The translations under genes and the position numbers were made by a program. A DNA stretch of 64,000 nt, from NCBI GenBank assembly GCA_028689585.1, contig JAQVCW010000016.1, forward strand, positions 1-64,000, in the 5' to 3' direction. Each line of letters begins with the position of its first letter. Positions within the stretch are counted from its first letter, which is position 1. Origin of the DNA: Lachnospiraceae bacterium. Its GTDB lineage: Bacteria > Bacillota > Clostridia > Lachnospirales > Lachnospiraceae. Of this stretch, positions 51,216 through 61,043 are shown one piece after another. The notes under the pieces are model-generated. The model made no database searches. It was not told where the DNA came from and was given only the letters and a program-made list of their open reading frames with translations.

Positions 51216-52304
51216 TTAATAATCCTGATTTTCCATGTACTTCATGTATTTGACCACCATCAGTGCAATTTTGAACGTAATGGCATCTTCAAACACACGA
51301 AGGTCCAGCCCTGTGGATTTCTGAAGCTTATCCAGACGGTATACCAGCGTATTACGGTGAATATACAGTTGTCTGGAGGTCTCAGATACATTCAGGCTAT
51401 TCTCAAAAAACTTGTTAATCGTGATCAGTGTCTCTTCATCGAAATCATCCGGGGACTTTCCCTCGAAAATCTCCTTGATGAACATCTTGCACAGCGGTAT
51501 GGGAAGCTGATAGATCAGACGGCCGATTCCCAGCGTACTGTATGCAATGATCTGGCGCTCGCCAAAAAAAATCTTGCCCACATTCAATGCCATTCTGGCC
51601 TCTTTGTAAGATCTGGATACTTCCTTGATCTCGCCCACGATCGTTCCAAAAGCGATCAGTGCATCCTCTTTCTTCTCCTCCGGAAGGGAATCCAGTATCA
51701 TAGCCGCGGTCACATTCATCTCGGCATAGCCGTCCCGCTCTCCCAGTTCTTTTACCACAATAATACTTCTTTCGTCCACTGCAGTAATGAAATCATTACT
51801 CTTGCTTCCGAACAGACTGCGCACGGTTTCCAGGCAGCTATTCTCCTTCTCATGGCTTACTTCCAAAATAAATACTACTCTTCTGGCATCTGTATCAATG
51901 TGCAGCTTCTTCGCCCGGTTATAAATGTCCACCAGAAGCAGATTGTCCAACAGCAGGTTCTTAATAAAGTTGTCTTTATCAAAACGCTCCTTATAAGCCA
52001 CCAGCAGATTCTGTATCTGAAATGCAGCCATTTTCCCCACCATATAGACATCTTCACTGTTGCCATTGGCAATCAGAATATATTCTAACTGACGCTCATC
52101 GAATACTTTAAAAAACTGGTAACCGGATATCACCTGGCTGTCCGCCGGCGATCCTACAAAGCCCAGCACTGATTCGCGGAAATTCTCAGCCTCATCAAAT
52201 GTCGATGCCAACAGTATCCCTTCGGTATCCATTACACATAAATCCACTCTGCTGATTACTTTTAATCCTTCCAGAGTTGTCTGCAAAACCTGATTTGATA
52301 TCAC
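51216..52304 (-). CDS. CdaR/PucR-family transcriptional regulator
   Basis: The 362-residue protein starts at GTG 52304 behind AAAGGAGGAT. The N-terminal part (about 1-130) is the sugar-diacid recognition domain, the middle is GGDEF-like (CdaR_GGDEF), and the C-terminus is the PucR-type HTH (NKFFENSLNVSETSRQLYIH then RNTLVYRLDKLQKSTGLDLR). Family members sense small carbon or nitrogen compounds. A consensus promoter lies just upstream, and short gaps join it to the protease and pilus genes, so it may govern the operon. The ligand is unknown. Confidence 0.85.
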   Translation of the reverse strand: MISNQVLQTTLEGLKVISRVDLCVMDTEGILLASTFDEAENFRESVLGFVGSPADSQVISGYQFFKVFDERQLEYILIANGNSEDVYMVGKMAAFQIQNLLVAYKERFDKDNFIKNLLLDNLLLVDIYNRAKKLHIDTDARRVVFILEVSHEKENSCLETVRSLFGSKSNDFITAVDERSIIVVKELGERDGYAEMNVTAAMILDSLPEEKKEDALIAFGTIVGEIKEVSRSYKEARMALNVGKIFFGERQIIAYSTLGIGRLIYQLPIPLCKMFIKEIFEGKSPDDFDEETLITINKFFENSLNVSETSRQLYIHRNTLVYRLDKLQKSTGLDLRVFEDAITFKIALMVVKYMKYMENQDY

Positions 52305-52345
52305 GGAAACATCCTCCTTTGCCCTATCTTTCGCTAACTGGTATT

Positions 52346-52374
52346 ATTGTAATATATTCCCGAAGAAAAATCAA
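52346..52374 (-). promoter_or_regulatory. Promoter of the regulator-protease-pilus operon
   Basis: TTGATT (52369-52374), 17 bases and TACAAT (52346-52351) on the minus strand. No other strong promoter or terminator interrupts the genes down to pilT. Confidence 0.55.
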
Positions 52375-52389
52375 TCATAATTGTGTACT

Positions 52390-52616
52390 TTGCACTAAAA
52401 ATGAAAAATTGTATATTTCTGTGATATTGTTCATAAAATATTCATTTATTATTTAAATTTTTTTTAAATAAGAATCATTTTTTCTTCATTTCTGAATGAT
52501 ATCCTCTTTACATGAAACAAATTTGCAACACACTACTCCTTTTCAAATAAACTTTTTCACAATATACCAGACAGTATCTCCGACTGTCTGGTATCCTCCC
52601 TTGGGGGGCTTTTTTT
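52390..52616 (+). ncRNA. Candidate small RNA ending in a double-hairpin terminator
   Basis: A possible plus-strand promoter TTGCAC (52390-52395), 16 bases, TATATT (52412-52417) is followed about 150 bases on by ATACCAGACAG / CTGTCTGGTAT (52564-52594), then CCTCCC / GGGGGG (52595-52608) and seven T. No plus-strand gene precedes the terminator, so it may end a noncoding RNA. The rest of 52305-52880 is AT-rich with terminators only. Confidence 0.3.
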
Positions 52617-52712
52617 ATGTTGTAGAAAATGACATAAAAACGCTTCGTGCACAGATACCCCCTGTGCGCGCCAAACAAAAGCTGTGCCGCTATGCTTTAC
52701 GGACAGTGACGT

Positions 52713-52744
52713 GAAAACGCCTCGGCAAATGCCGGGGCGTTTTC
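52713..52744. terminator. Strong symmetric terminator hairpin
   Basis: GAAAACGCCTCGGC (52713-52726) pairs with GCCGGGGCGTTTTC (52731-52744), 14 base pairs with one wobble and a 4-base loop, ending in TTTTC on both strands. Confidence 0.65.
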
Positions 52745-52837
52745 GAAAAGATATGTAAGGGATTAGAAAAGATAGCAGTATATCGTCAATTTGCGGAAAC
52801 CGCAAATTATACATCTTAAACATCTGATAAAGCTTTC

Positions 52838-52870
52838 CCGGCGAAATCTCTGTATAAGCTCCTTCGCCGG
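52838..52870 (-). terminator. Hairpin after glnN
   Basis: CCGGCGAA (52838-52845) and TTCGCCGG (52863-52870) pair 11 bases below the glnN stop. A separate perfect palindrome, AATTTGCGG-AAA-CCGCAAATT, lies at about 52788-52808. Confidence 0.45.
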
Positions 52871-52880
52871 TGGTATTTTC

Positions 52881-54992
52881 TCAGACTTCAAAAATCAGAT
52901 CGCCGTAGGACGGCATCGGCCACATTTCTTTGTCTACGATCATTTCCAGCTTATCCACCGGAGCTCTCAGCTCTTCCATCACACTCATGACTACATCATG
53001 ACAGTAAACAGACTGTTCTCTGCCTTCCGGCATAGCCGCTGCCTGATCGGTAACATCGATCAGTTTTGCAAGAGCTACCTTGGTATCAGAAAGCAGATCA
53101 CTGCTCTCTGCCAGGAGTTCGCTCTGAACCGGGGTATCTGCACCTGCTGCTTTTACAGCAATTACCGTATCTGCCAGGCTCTTGGTATATTTGATCACAG
53201 CCGGGATGATCTGTTTGCTTGCCATGTCGATCATGGTGCGGGCTTCGATGTTGATTGCCTTTGCGTAGTTCTCATATTTGATCTCTACACGGGATTCCAG
53301 CTCTGCCCTGGTGAATACGCCAAATTTACCGAATACATCCACTGCTTTCTCGGTCACCAGACTCGGGATCGCATCTACCATGGATTTGATGTTCGGAAGT
53401 CCTCTTCTCTCAGCTTCTTCTACCCATGCCTCGGAATAACCGTTTCCATTGAATACGATTCTCTGATGGTCGGTCAGGTATTTCTTGATCAGGTCATGGA
53501 CTGCTTCATCGAAATCTTCTGATTTCTCCAGAAGATCGCATGCCTCGCAGAATGCATCCGCAACGATGGTATTCAGTACGATGTTCGGTGACGCGATGGA
53601 ATCGCGGGAGCCTACCATACGGAACTCGAATTTGTTGCCCGTAAATGCAAACGGTGAAGTACGGTTGCGGTCGGTGGCATCCTTGAACAGATCCGGCAGA
53701 GTCTTAACACCGGTCTGAAGCACGCCGCCTGACTTGCTGCTGGTAGCATTTCCGGTAGAGATCAACTGTGCCATCACATCCTGAAGCTGCTCTCCAAGGA
53801 AAACAGAAATAATAGCAGGCGGTGCTTCATTGGCGCCCAGCCTGTGGTCATTTCCCACATCGGCTGCGGATTCACGCAGAAGATCTGCATGTACATCCAC
53901 TGCCTTCATGATGCAGGCCAGCACCAGAAGGAACTGAATATTCTCATGCGGTGTCTTGCCCGGCTCCAGAAGATTGATGCCGTCATCGGTGGTGATGGAC
54001 CAGTTGTTATGCTTGCCGGAACCATTGACACCTGCAAATGGTTTTTCATGGAGCAGGCACTTCATGCCGTGCTGGCATGCCACTCTCTTTAAGGTCTGCA
54101 TAATGATCTGATTGTGATCTACTGCCACATTCGCCTCTGCATAGATCGGAGCCAGCTCGTGCTGTGCCGGAGCCACCTCGTTATGCTGTGTCTTGGCTGA
54201 TACGCCCAGCTTCCACAGCTCCTCATTAACCTGTCTCATAAACGATGCAATTCTCTGACGGATGGTGCCGAAATAATGATCATCCAGCTCCTGTCCCTTG
54301 GGAGGCATTGCGCCAAACAGAGTACGCCCGGTATAGATCAGGTCTTTTCTCTGTTCGAATTTCTCCGCATCCACCAGGAAATATTCCTGCTCCGGTCCCA
54401 CGGAAGGAGTTACTTTTCTGGAGGTGGTATTGCCGAATAATTTAATCAGTCTCATGGCCTGAGTGTTGATCGCCTGCATGGAACGAAGCAGCGGAGTCTT
54501 CAGATCCAGAGCCTCTCCTGTATAAGAACAGAATGCGGTGGGAATACAAAGGATCGCTCCTGCTGCATCTTCACGCACAAATGCCGGTGAGGTACAGTCC
54601 CACGCCGTATATCCTCTGGCTTCAAAGGTGGCACGAAGACCGCCGGAAGGAAATGAGGATGCATCCGGTTCTCCCTTGATCAGCTCCTTGCCGGAAAACT
54701 CCATCAGGATCGTTCCGTCTGCTCTCGGTGCGGTAATGAAAGAATCATGCTTTTCAGCGGTAACGCCGGTCAGCGGCTGAAACCAGTGTGTATAATGAGT
54801 AGCGCCTTTTTCGATGGCCCACTGCTTCATTGCCTCTGCCACAACCTCTGCCACCATAGGATCCAGATCCTTGCCTCCATCGATGGTTTTCTTCAGCTCT
54901 TTATAGACCTTCTTTGGCAGGCGTTCCTGCATGACCTTATCGCTGAATACGTTCTGACCAAAAATATCTGCTACATTGTAATATTCACTCAT
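52881..54992 (-). CDS. glnN: Glutamine synthetase type III
   Basis: At 703 residues this is the large GSIII form, distinct from glnA at 17.5 kb. Conserved parts include [82 protein letters not shown] and [20 protein letters not shown]. It makes glutamine from glutamate and ammonia. Its leader (55027-55091) has an ANTAR-type hexaloop overlapping a terminator, so expression is probably controlled at elongation like glnA. Confidence 0.95.
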   Translation of the reverse strand: MSEYYNVADIFGQNVFSDKVMQERLPKKVYKELKKTIDGGKDLDPMVAEVVAEAMKQWAIEKGATHYTHWFQPLTGVTAEKHDSFITAPRADGTILMEFSGKELIKGEPDASSFPSGGLRATFEARGYTAWDCTSPAFVREDAAGAILCIPTAFCSYTGEALDLKTPLLRSMQAINTQAMRLIKLFGNTTSRKVTPSVGPEQEYFLVDAEKFEQRKDLIYTGRTLFGAMPPKGQELDDHYFGTIRQRIASFMRQVNEELWKLGVSAKTQHNEVAPAQHELAPIYAEANVAVDHNQIIMQTLKRVACQHGMKCLLHEKPFAGVNGSGKHNNWSITTDDGINLLEPGKTPHENIQFLLVLACIMKAVDVHADLLRESAADVGNDHRLGANEAPPAIISVFLGEQLQDVMAQLISTGNATSSKSGGVLQTGVKTLPDLFKDATDRNRTSPFAFTGNKFEFRMVGSRDSIASPNIVLNTIVADAFCEACDLLEKSEDFDEAVHDLIKKYLTDHQRIVFNGNGYSEAWVEEAERRGLPNIKSMVDAIPSLVTEKAVDVFGKFGVFTRAELESRVEIKYENYAKAINIEARTMIDMASKQIIPAVIKYTKSLADTVIAVKAAGADTPVQSELLAESSDLLSDTKVALAKLIDVTDQAAAMPEGREQSVYCHDVVMSVMEELRAPVDKLEMIVDKEMWPMPSYGDLIFEV

Positions 54993-55026
54993 ATCTCCAA
55001 CATCCTTTCCCTTTGATATAAATAAA

Positions 55027-55091
55027 GCGCCCCAATTAATATACGCAAATTAATTGGAACGCCTTTGTTCTCTTAACCTGCATTCAGGTTA
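55027..55091 (-). promoter_or_regulatory. glnN leader with ANTAR-type attenuator
   Basis: In RNA order: hairpin TAACCTG-AATG-CAGGTTA (55074-55091); hairpin GAAC-AAAGGC-GTTC (55057-55070) with A1 and G4 in a six-base loop; then terminator arms GCGTTCCAATTAAT and ATTAATTGGGGCGC (55027-55062) followed by TTTATTT. The second hairpin shares GTTC with the terminator, so the folds exclude each other. This matches two-hairpin ANTAR antitermination sites. Confidence 0.68.
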
Positions 55092-55268
55092 CACCTCTTT
55101 TTTACAAAAAGCAAGTCCCTTTTTTATTTTTATAAAAAATAACGAAATTATTATTTGAAACGATCAGCGTTCTATTTATTTTGCTAAAATATCTCATCGT
55201 GTGATAACGGCGCTGTCCCGCCGAACTGTTTTCCCGCAGAAGGTGAGCTTCTGGGTTTCTGCATTTTT

Positions 55269-56327
55269 TTATTTCACATTCAGATACACGTCCTCCTTCA
55301 GATGGAACCCGCTGTCTATGATCACAGAATCCATATTATCGGCAGTCACCGCCACCGGCTCGATGCTAAAGTAGGGGATGTCATTTTCGCCGTCATTGAT
55401 GGTATTTTTCACCCGAAGCTGCGCACCCTCTCCGGTGATGTCCTGGCCCTGGCCCAGCTCCACGGCCAGTCTGGCCGCCTTCTTCGCCAGCTCTTCCACC
55501 GGTTTATATACGGTCATGGTCTGGGTGCCCTCCACAATGTGCTGGCAGGCGGACAGGTCTGCATCCTGGGCCACCACCGCCACTTTTCCGGCCAGCCGCT
55601 GTTCGGAAAGAGCCTTGATCGCCTGGCTGGCCAGATCATCATTGCCGCACATGACTCCCACAATGTCCCTGTGCCCGGAGAGTCCTTCATTTACCGCATC
55701 GAAGGCCAGCTCCGCAAGCCAGTTCTCACAGTAAGCGGAATAGACAATATTCAGGCCGCTCCCTTCCAGCGCTTTGGTCAGTCCTTCGTTTACCTGTGTC
55801 ACATTGTGATCGCTCTGGGAACCGTATATGGCGAAGATATCGCCGCCCTCCGGCAGAGCCGCGCTCAGAGCTTCTCCCATCAGGGTTCCCACCTTCTCAT
55901 TGTCAAAGGAGATATACAGGTCTGCATCCGCATTCATGATCAGACGGTCATAGCAGATAATTTTAATCCCTGCTTCCTTTGCCCTGACCGCCACTTCCTG
56001 CAGCCTCTCCCCGTCGATTGCAATGATCACGATCACATCCATCTTCTTCTGGATAAAGTATTCAATCTGGGAAATCTGCTCCTCCACATTTCCATTGGCG
56101 TTCTGCACATTTACCGCAGCTCCAAGGCTCTGAGCCGTGGATACAAATACATCCCGGTCCCGCATCCACCGCTCGATCACAAAGGAATCAAAACTCATTC
56201 CGATCTCCAGGCTGTTTTCTTCCGTCTCCTTCGCTTTGCTCTGAATATCCTTCCCTCCTGAGCACCCTCCCAGCAAAAGACCGCCGGCCAGCACCAGCAG
56301 CAGCATGTACCTTTTTTTTCTCTTCAT
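55269..56327 (-). CDS. Xylose-type sugar-binding lipoprotein (XylF-like)
   Basis: ATG 56327 (GAGAGG upstream) overlaps the regulator stop by one base. The 352-residue protein has a lipobox (GGLLLGGCSGG) and a Peripla_BP_4 domain with XylF-like text: GMSFDSFVIERWMRDRDVFV, AKEAGIKIICYDRLIMNADA, YISFDNEKVGTLMGEAL and VVAQDADLSACQHIVEGTQT. It binds a sugar, plausibly xylose, outside the cell. No permease or ATPase gene follows, so it may feed a sensor or a transporter encoded elsewhere. Confidence 0.82.
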   Translation of the reverse strand: MKRKKRYMLLLVLAGGLLLGGCSGGKDIQSKAKETEENSLEIGMSFDSFVIERWMRDRDVFVSTAQSLGAAVNVQNANGNVEEQISQIEYFIQKKMDVIVIIAIDGERLQEVAVRAKEAGIKIICYDRLIMNADADLYISFDNEKVGTLMGEALSAALPEGGDIFAIYGSQSDHNVTQVNEGLTKALEGSGLNIVYSAYCENWLAELAFDAVNEGLSGHRDIVGVMCGNDDLASQAIKALSEQRLAGKVAVVAQDADLSACQHIVEGTQTMTVYKPVEELAKKAARLAVELGQGQDITGEGAQLRVKNTINDGENDIPYFSIEPVAVTADNMDSVIIDSGFHLKEDVYLNVK

Positions 56328-57919
56328 CAACAATACCTCTCTCTGAACTCCCTCGGCGTCATATCGGTCTGTTTTTTAAAAATTCTGCTGAAATAATTGG
56401 GATCTCCGTATCCGCACTGCAGGCTGATTTCTTTTACACTCACTCCCGGATTTCGAAGCATCTCCTTTGCCTTCTCCATCCGCAGCCTGGTCAGATACTC
56501 TATAAAGTTCTCCCCGGCCTCTTCCTTAAACAGCTTGCTGAAATAATAGGGGCTGACGTTGACCTCCTTGGACACATCATCCAGGGAAATGTCCTTCTGA
56601 TAATTGTCCCGGATAAAATTTTTAGCCTTTGTCACTACGGATTCTGACTGCTCTTCCTTCTTGTTGCGGACACTGCTGCAGACTGACGTCATTTTATCCA
56701 GAAACCAGTGCCGGATCTCTTCATAATCCTCCAGCTCCATGATGCTGGTCAGGTAGTCTTTCCGATATTCAAATCCGTAATTGACCGCGCCTTCATGGAA
56801 GGCCTCCTTCTCCGCCCACAGGATGAACTCCAGCACCTTCAGGCGGATGTTGTTCCTGCTGTCCGGATAGTGCTCTATCATCCAGTCGAAGAAGCGGTTG
56901 GCCTCCTGCTGCATTCCTTCCACATCTCCCTTGATGACTCTCTGAAACATATTCTGCTCCGTATCCACCGGAAAATCGCCCTCATAGACCCCGTGCCTGC
57001 TGATATCATCCGTATGGATCACCCGGCTTTTGCTCTCATTCAGCGCCCGAAACGCTTCCTGATAGGAAGAACGCAGATCCTTCAGCCGGTAGCAGCGTCC
57101 GATACCGGCCCGGAACCTGGCCTCCAGCCGCTCCTCCAGCCGTCCCACAATTGCCCTGGTATCTTCGATGGCACGGATTCGTTCTTCATACTCCATCTTT
57201 TCCCGGGGAAAAGGTACCACTGCCACAATGCGGTTTGACATAACCGACCCGATAATACAGCGGATATAAGATTTTACGATTGCCCTGAATTCCGGATAAA
57301 AGCTCTGGGCCTTTACGCTCAGCCCCACCGGGTTCAGCAGTTTTCCGTCCTTAAACTCCGTTCCAAAGCAAAACACGATGGCATAGCCGTAATCCTCCGG
57401 CACATCCAGCAGTTGCTTGTAATACTCCGCATCCTGCCAGTCATTCTGGATCAGAATATTTCCCACCAGTCCATTTTCCACCACCGGTATGACCGTTTCC
57501 AGCTTTTCCTGTATTTTCAACTGGTCGCTGCGTCTCCTCCGGTTCTCGTCCACCTTCTCCGCTGCGTCTTCCACCACAGAAATAATCACTTTTTTCGTGA
57601 TCGGCTTCATCAGATACCGCTCCACCCCCAGGGAGATGGCTTCCTTTGCGTAATCAAATTTATCATACGCCGAAATCACATAGAACAGCGCCGCAGAATT
57701 AAATTTCCGTATTTCCTTGATTGCCTGTATTCCATTGATGCCCGGCATCTGAATATCCATAAATACGATATCCGGATGAAAGCTTTCCGCCTGCTCAATG
57801 GCGGCACGGCCTGACTTCGCCGTAATCACCTCATACCCATCTCCAAAATTCTGGTGAATTACACTTTTCAGTGATTCCAGCATAATCCCTTCATCATCCG
57901 CAATTAAGATTCGATACAA
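56327..57919 (-). CDS. YesN-type response regulator with AraC DNA-binding domain
   Basis: The 530-residue protein starts at TTG 57919, 8 bases after GGAGG within the kinase end. It has a receiver (DIVFMDIQMPGINGIQ with Asp about 54, YLMKPITKK), a middle region, and two AraC helix-turn-helices at the end (DISLDDVSKEVNVSPYYFSK; SVKEISLQCGYGDPNYFSRI). It is 3 bases after the kinase gene and overlaps the XylF-like gene by one base. The related XylFII-LytS-YesN system activates xylose transport genes in solventogenic clostridia. Confidence 0.87.
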   Translation of the reverse strand: MYRILIADDEGIMLESLKSVIHQNFGDGYEVITAKSGRAAIEQAESFHPDIVFMDIQMPGINGIQAIKEIRKFNSAALFYVISAYDKFDYAKEAISLGVERYLMKPITKKVIISVVEDAAEKVDENRRRRSDQLKIQEKLETVIPVVENGLVGNILIQNDWQDAEYYKQLLDVPEDYGYAIVFCFGTEFKDGKLLNPVGLSVKAQSFYPEFRAIVKSYIRCIIGSVMSNRIVAVVPFPREKMEYEERIRAIEDTRAIVGRLEERLEARFRAGIGRCYRLKDLRSSYQEAFRALNESKSRVIHTDDISRHGVYEGDFPVDTEQNMFQRVIKGDVEGMQQEANRFFDWMIEHYPDSRNNIRLKVLEFILWAEKEAFHEGAVNYGFEYRKDYLTSIMELEDYEEIRHWFLDKMTSVCSSVRNKKEEQSESVVTKAKNFIRDNYQKDISLDDVSKEVNVSPYYFSKLFKEEAGENFIEYLTRLRMEKAKEMLRNPGVSVKEISLQCGYGDPNYFSRIFKKQTDMTPREFRERYC

Positions 57920-57922
57920 CCT

Positions 57923-59422
57923 CTATTCCTCCTCTTCCCCTAATGGAAGTATGATCATTACTTCCGTTCCCATATCCTTGCCGCCGCTGCGTATACTGAA
58001 CAGATTCTCCTGATTATAATACAGCCGCAGACGATTGATCACGTTGTTCATTCCAATTCCCGTAGAATTTTCATTTTCCTGATTTTGCTGGGTTTTCCCC
58101 TCCATGACCGCTGCAATCTGCTCTCTGGTCATGCCGATTCCATTGTCCTGTACCGTAATTTCCAGGTGATTTTCTATACGGTCCACACTCAGCGAGACGT
58201 GTCCTCTCCCCATCATATCATGAATGCCGTGCTGGATGGCATTTTCCACCACCGGCTGCAGGATCATGCTGGGCACACGGATATGCTCAATGTCCCCATG
58301 AATGTATTTTTCATAAGCAATATCCCCTGCGAACCGCACATTCAGGATGTAAATATAATTATCCACCGCTTCGATCTCTTCCTGCAAAGTGGCGTCACCT
58401 TCCATTTTCTTTACATTGTACCGAAAAAAATCCGCCATCTTTTCCACAAAAATACCGGTCTTCTCCGCATCCTCCATCATGGCAAGCTGTGCTCCTGCAT
58501 TCAGAGAATTAAACAGGAAATGGGGATTGATCTGGGCCTGAAGATATTTTAACTGGGCCTCCTTCAGATGCGCTTCCATGGACAGCTCCCGTTCCTTCAT
58601 CTGAGCCTCTTTCTCCATGCTGCTGCGGATCCGCTCGATATATTCCTTAATGCTGGCCACCATCTGACGGAACGCATTGGTCACCACCCCAACCTCATCC
58701 ATGGTCACCGCCTCCGGCAGATCCACATCAAAATTCCCGTCTGCCACCTTATGCGCCGCTGCGGACAGATGCATCAGCGGATATATCATGGTCCTTATCA
58801 TCACCAGGGCCACAAACAGGCTCAGCACGAATACCACCGCCATCACCACCAGACTGAAAATTTCCAATACGCCCATAGAGGAAAGCAGCACCTGGTAATT
58901 ATCTGAATTCTGCTGAAACTGCTGGCTGTTCAGCTCATAAATATAATAGTTAATATACTGGTACAGCCGGGTTTCTTCCTCGTAAGAGGTCTTGTAGCGC
59001 TCCACATTCCGCCCCCGTTTGGCCTGTACCGTTTCGTCCGTCTGCTCCAGATAAGTATCAGACATGTTCCGGATATTTTTTTCCAGCATCATAACACTGC
59101 TGTCCACATTTTCATTGTTCAGCCGGCTGATCAGCTCGCGGTAATCCTGTTCATAGCGGTAATAATCCTCCAGGGCCGAGGTACTCTTTGTATTGAGATA
59201 TTCATAGACCCGTGTCTGCACCATCTCCAGCTTATCTGAAAGCTCGCTGATACTCACGTTGCTGGCAAACACCTCATCAATCTCCCGCACCATGGAATTA
59301 ATCTGACTGTAAATAAACAGATTCACGCAGAGAATCAGGGCCAGCATCAATGACATGACCACCATCAGTTTTGTCTGTATGGAGTTTTTATTCAGCCTGA
59401 CGGCTGCCTTTGGCTGCTTCAT
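57923..59422 (-). CDS. LytS/YesM-type sensor histidine kinase
   Basis: The 499-residue kinase starts MKQPKAAVRLNKNSIQTKLM at ATG 59422 (AGGAG). It has a membrane segment (about 18-38), an outer helical region with heptad-like text (about 45-180), a second membrane segment (about 188-212), HAMP (HLSAAAHKVADGNFDVDLPE), phospho-His box QINPHFLFNSLNAGAQLAMM and an ATPase domain (NAIQHGIHDMMGRG, DNGIGMTREQIA). It is encoded between a binding protein and its regulator, which suggests that protein delivers the signal. Confidence 0.87.
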   Translation of the reverse strand: MKQPKAAVRLNKNSIQTKLMVVMSLMLALILCVNLFIYSQINSMVREIDEVFASNVSISELSDKLEMVQTRVYEYLNTKSTSALEDYYRYEQDYRELISRLNNENVDSSVMMLEKNIRNMSDTYLEQTDETVQAKRGRNVERYKTSYEEETRLYQYINYYIYELNSQQFQQNSDNYQVLLSSMGVLEIFSLVVMAVVFVLSLFVALVMIRTMIYPLMHLSAAAHKVADGNFDVDLPEAVTMDEVGVVTNAFRQMVASIKEYIERIRSSMEKEAQMKERELSMEAHLKEAQLKYLQAQINPHFLFNSLNAGAQLAMMEDAEKTGIFVEKMADFFRYNVKKMEGDATLQEEIEAVDNYIYILNVRFAGDIAYEKYIHGDIEHIRVPSMILQPVVENAIQHGIHDMMGRGHVSLSVDRIENHLEITVQDNGIGMTREQIAAVMEGKTQQNQENENSTGIGMNNVINRLRLYYNQENLFSIRSGGKDMGTEVMIILPLGEEEE

Positions 59423-59484
59423 ATCGTTCCTTCTCCTGTGTCCGAATCTTTTTTTGTCCCGGGGACGCAATGTAAAATGCCGGC

Positions 59485-60507
59485 TTAATTCTGCACCTCG
59501 GTTTCCTGACCGCGGGCAAACGCATTTACATTGCTTTTCGTAATAATATTTAGCTCCGCATTGAAATAGTTGCTCACATAGCCCAGCGAATGATATTCAT
59601 TTAACGCATTGATGCTCAACTGTCCGATCTGTTCTGTGTCAATCACGATCGTTACCGGCATCAGATCTTTTTCAATGGCATCCAGTATGGAAGATGAGGT
59701 GTAATATCCGATGATATCCACATTGCCCACCTCGTTGTAATCAATGATCGCCTGGCAGGCGCACTCGGTAGACACAGAATCCAGACAGATCAGGATATCC
59801 GGCAGGGTTTCCGAATTGACAAAGATGTCACGAATGACCTCCTCTGCGTCAAAGCTCATAGAATTGTCAATGGAGTAGGTGGAAATGTTCACCGTCTGCC
59901 CCTTTTTCTTTCCCTGCTCCACCACACTGTTCATCTTGGAATACATCAAATTTGTATTGATATCCTCTGTGGAAGAATGAGTCAGAACCTGAATGCTGGT
60001 CTCACCCTCTCCCAGCAGCTTCAATATCTGCTGGCCGTAAATCTCTCCCATCTGGTAGCTGTTCAGTCCCACAAAGCTGACGCGGCTGCTTTCGCTGTCA
60101 TCGTTCAGAACCGTCACCACAGGAATCCCCTGTTCTGCCGCTGAATTAATCAGGGCAGTCATGGTGCTGCTGCCATCCGGCTGCAGGATAATTCCATCCA
60201 CCTTGGACGCAATCCCGATCCGAATACAGTCTTCCGCTAAATAGTCTGTCACAGAATCCGCCCCCACCCATTCCAGATAAGCATTCTCTCCGGAGGCATA
60301 TTCTCTGGCGCTGTTGTAGATGGACCTCCACAGCAGTGAATCATCCTCCCCGGAAATCATGGCATAGTGCTTGTCATACACCGTGGAGCTGGCCATACTC
60401 TGTTCCTCAATTTCCCTGATGCTTTTATTGTAATAGAACCACATCCCCAGCAAAACCGCCGTCGCAGCCGACAGTCCCAGGATAATCGGTACTATGATTT
60501 TTTTCAT
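59485..60507 (-). CDS. Membrane-anchored sugar-binding protein (XylFII-like sensor)
   Basis: The 340-residue protein has an uncleaved-looking N-terminal membrane helix (IIVPIILGLSAATAVLLGMW, no lipobox) and a Peripla_BP_4 domain (GIASKVDGIILQPDGSSTMT, GIPVVTVLNDDSESSRVSFV). The anchored form next to a LytS kinase fits the XylFII type, which binds sugar and touches the kinase rather than a transporter. It lies 62 bases before the kinase start and begins the four-gene module. Confidence 0.8.
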   Translation of the reverse strand: MKKIIVPIILGLSAATAVLLGMWFYYNKSIREIEEQSMASSTVYDKHYAMISGEDDSLLWRSIYNSAREYASGENAYLEWVGADSVTDYLAEDCIRIGIASKVDGIILQPDGSSTMTALINSAAEQGIPVVTVLNDDSESSRVSFVGLNSYQMGEIYGQQILKLLGEGETSIQVLTHSSTEDINTNLMYSKMNSVVEQGKKKGQTVNISTYSIDNSMSFDAEEVIRDIFVNSETLPDILICLDSVSTECACQAIIDYNEVGNVDIIGYYTSSSILDAIEKDLMPVTIVIDTEQIGQLSINALNEYHSLGYVSNYFNAELNIITKSNVNAFARGQETEVQN

Positions 60508-60571
60508 GTGTCTCTCCTCCGAACCCTTTCATTTACTGTCAATGCAGGCTTATCATTGATCCATCCACACG

Positions 60572-60910
60572 CTATCTCAGCCACACGAATACGCAAAACA
60601 AAAGAAACAGAAATGCCGCCAGCACAAATATCATGCCGATCAGAAGAGCCGCCTTCATTGCTCCCCAGATCATCCCTCTGGTCTCTTCTCTGGAAAACGG
60701 TTCTTCTGCTCCATCCCTTTCCTCTCCGGCGCCTGCGCCATACTCCGCGCTGCGGATGTCCTCCCAGCCGCTCCGGTCCGATGGGCTCACAGACCATGGC
60801 TTTCTGCGATTCCACGGCATTCCCTCCAGATCCATGTCTGCTACTGTATAATCCGGAAGTTCTTCCTTCTCTTTTTTCTTTTTCATCACTGTCTCTCCGC
60901 TGTTGAACAT
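60572..60910 (-). CDS. Small tail-anchored membrane protein of unknown function
   Basis: The product of about 112 residues begins MFNSGETVMKKKKEKEELPD at ATG 60910 (AGGAGG, 5 bases); ATG 60886 (GGAGAG) is an alternative. It is soluble and charged, with PDYTVADMDLEGMPWNRRKP, and ends in one membrane helix (GMIWGAMKAALLIGMIFVLA onwards). I do not recognise a domain. It stands alone between the opp terminator and the sugar-sensing module. Confidence 0.55.
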   Translation of the reverse strand: MFNSGETVMKKKKEKEELPDYTVADMDLEGMPWNRRKPWSVSPSDRSGWEDIRSAEYGAGAGEERDGAEEPFSREETRGMIWGAMKAALLIGMIFVLAAFLFLLFCVFVWLR

Positions 60911-61043
60911 CAGCCCCTCCTGAATCCGGGGTATCGTTTCTGTATTGAATTTTAACACGTTCCCGCCGCTTTCGCAATGGATTATCCGGGACATTCCCCG
61001 ATTGACAAATGGCTGCATTACCGTTCACCGAGTAAACAGTAAC

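Noticed and set aside
52788-52808. Palindrome AATTTGCGG-AAA-CCGCAAATT as a regulator site
   Set aside because: It lies between two terminators with no promoter that it would plausibly control; it may be part of the glnN 3' end.
60504-61028. 174-codon minus frame overlapping the small membrane protein
   Set aside because: Low-complexity Arg/Gly-rich shadow; the overlapping frame has good ribosome sites and a membrane helix.
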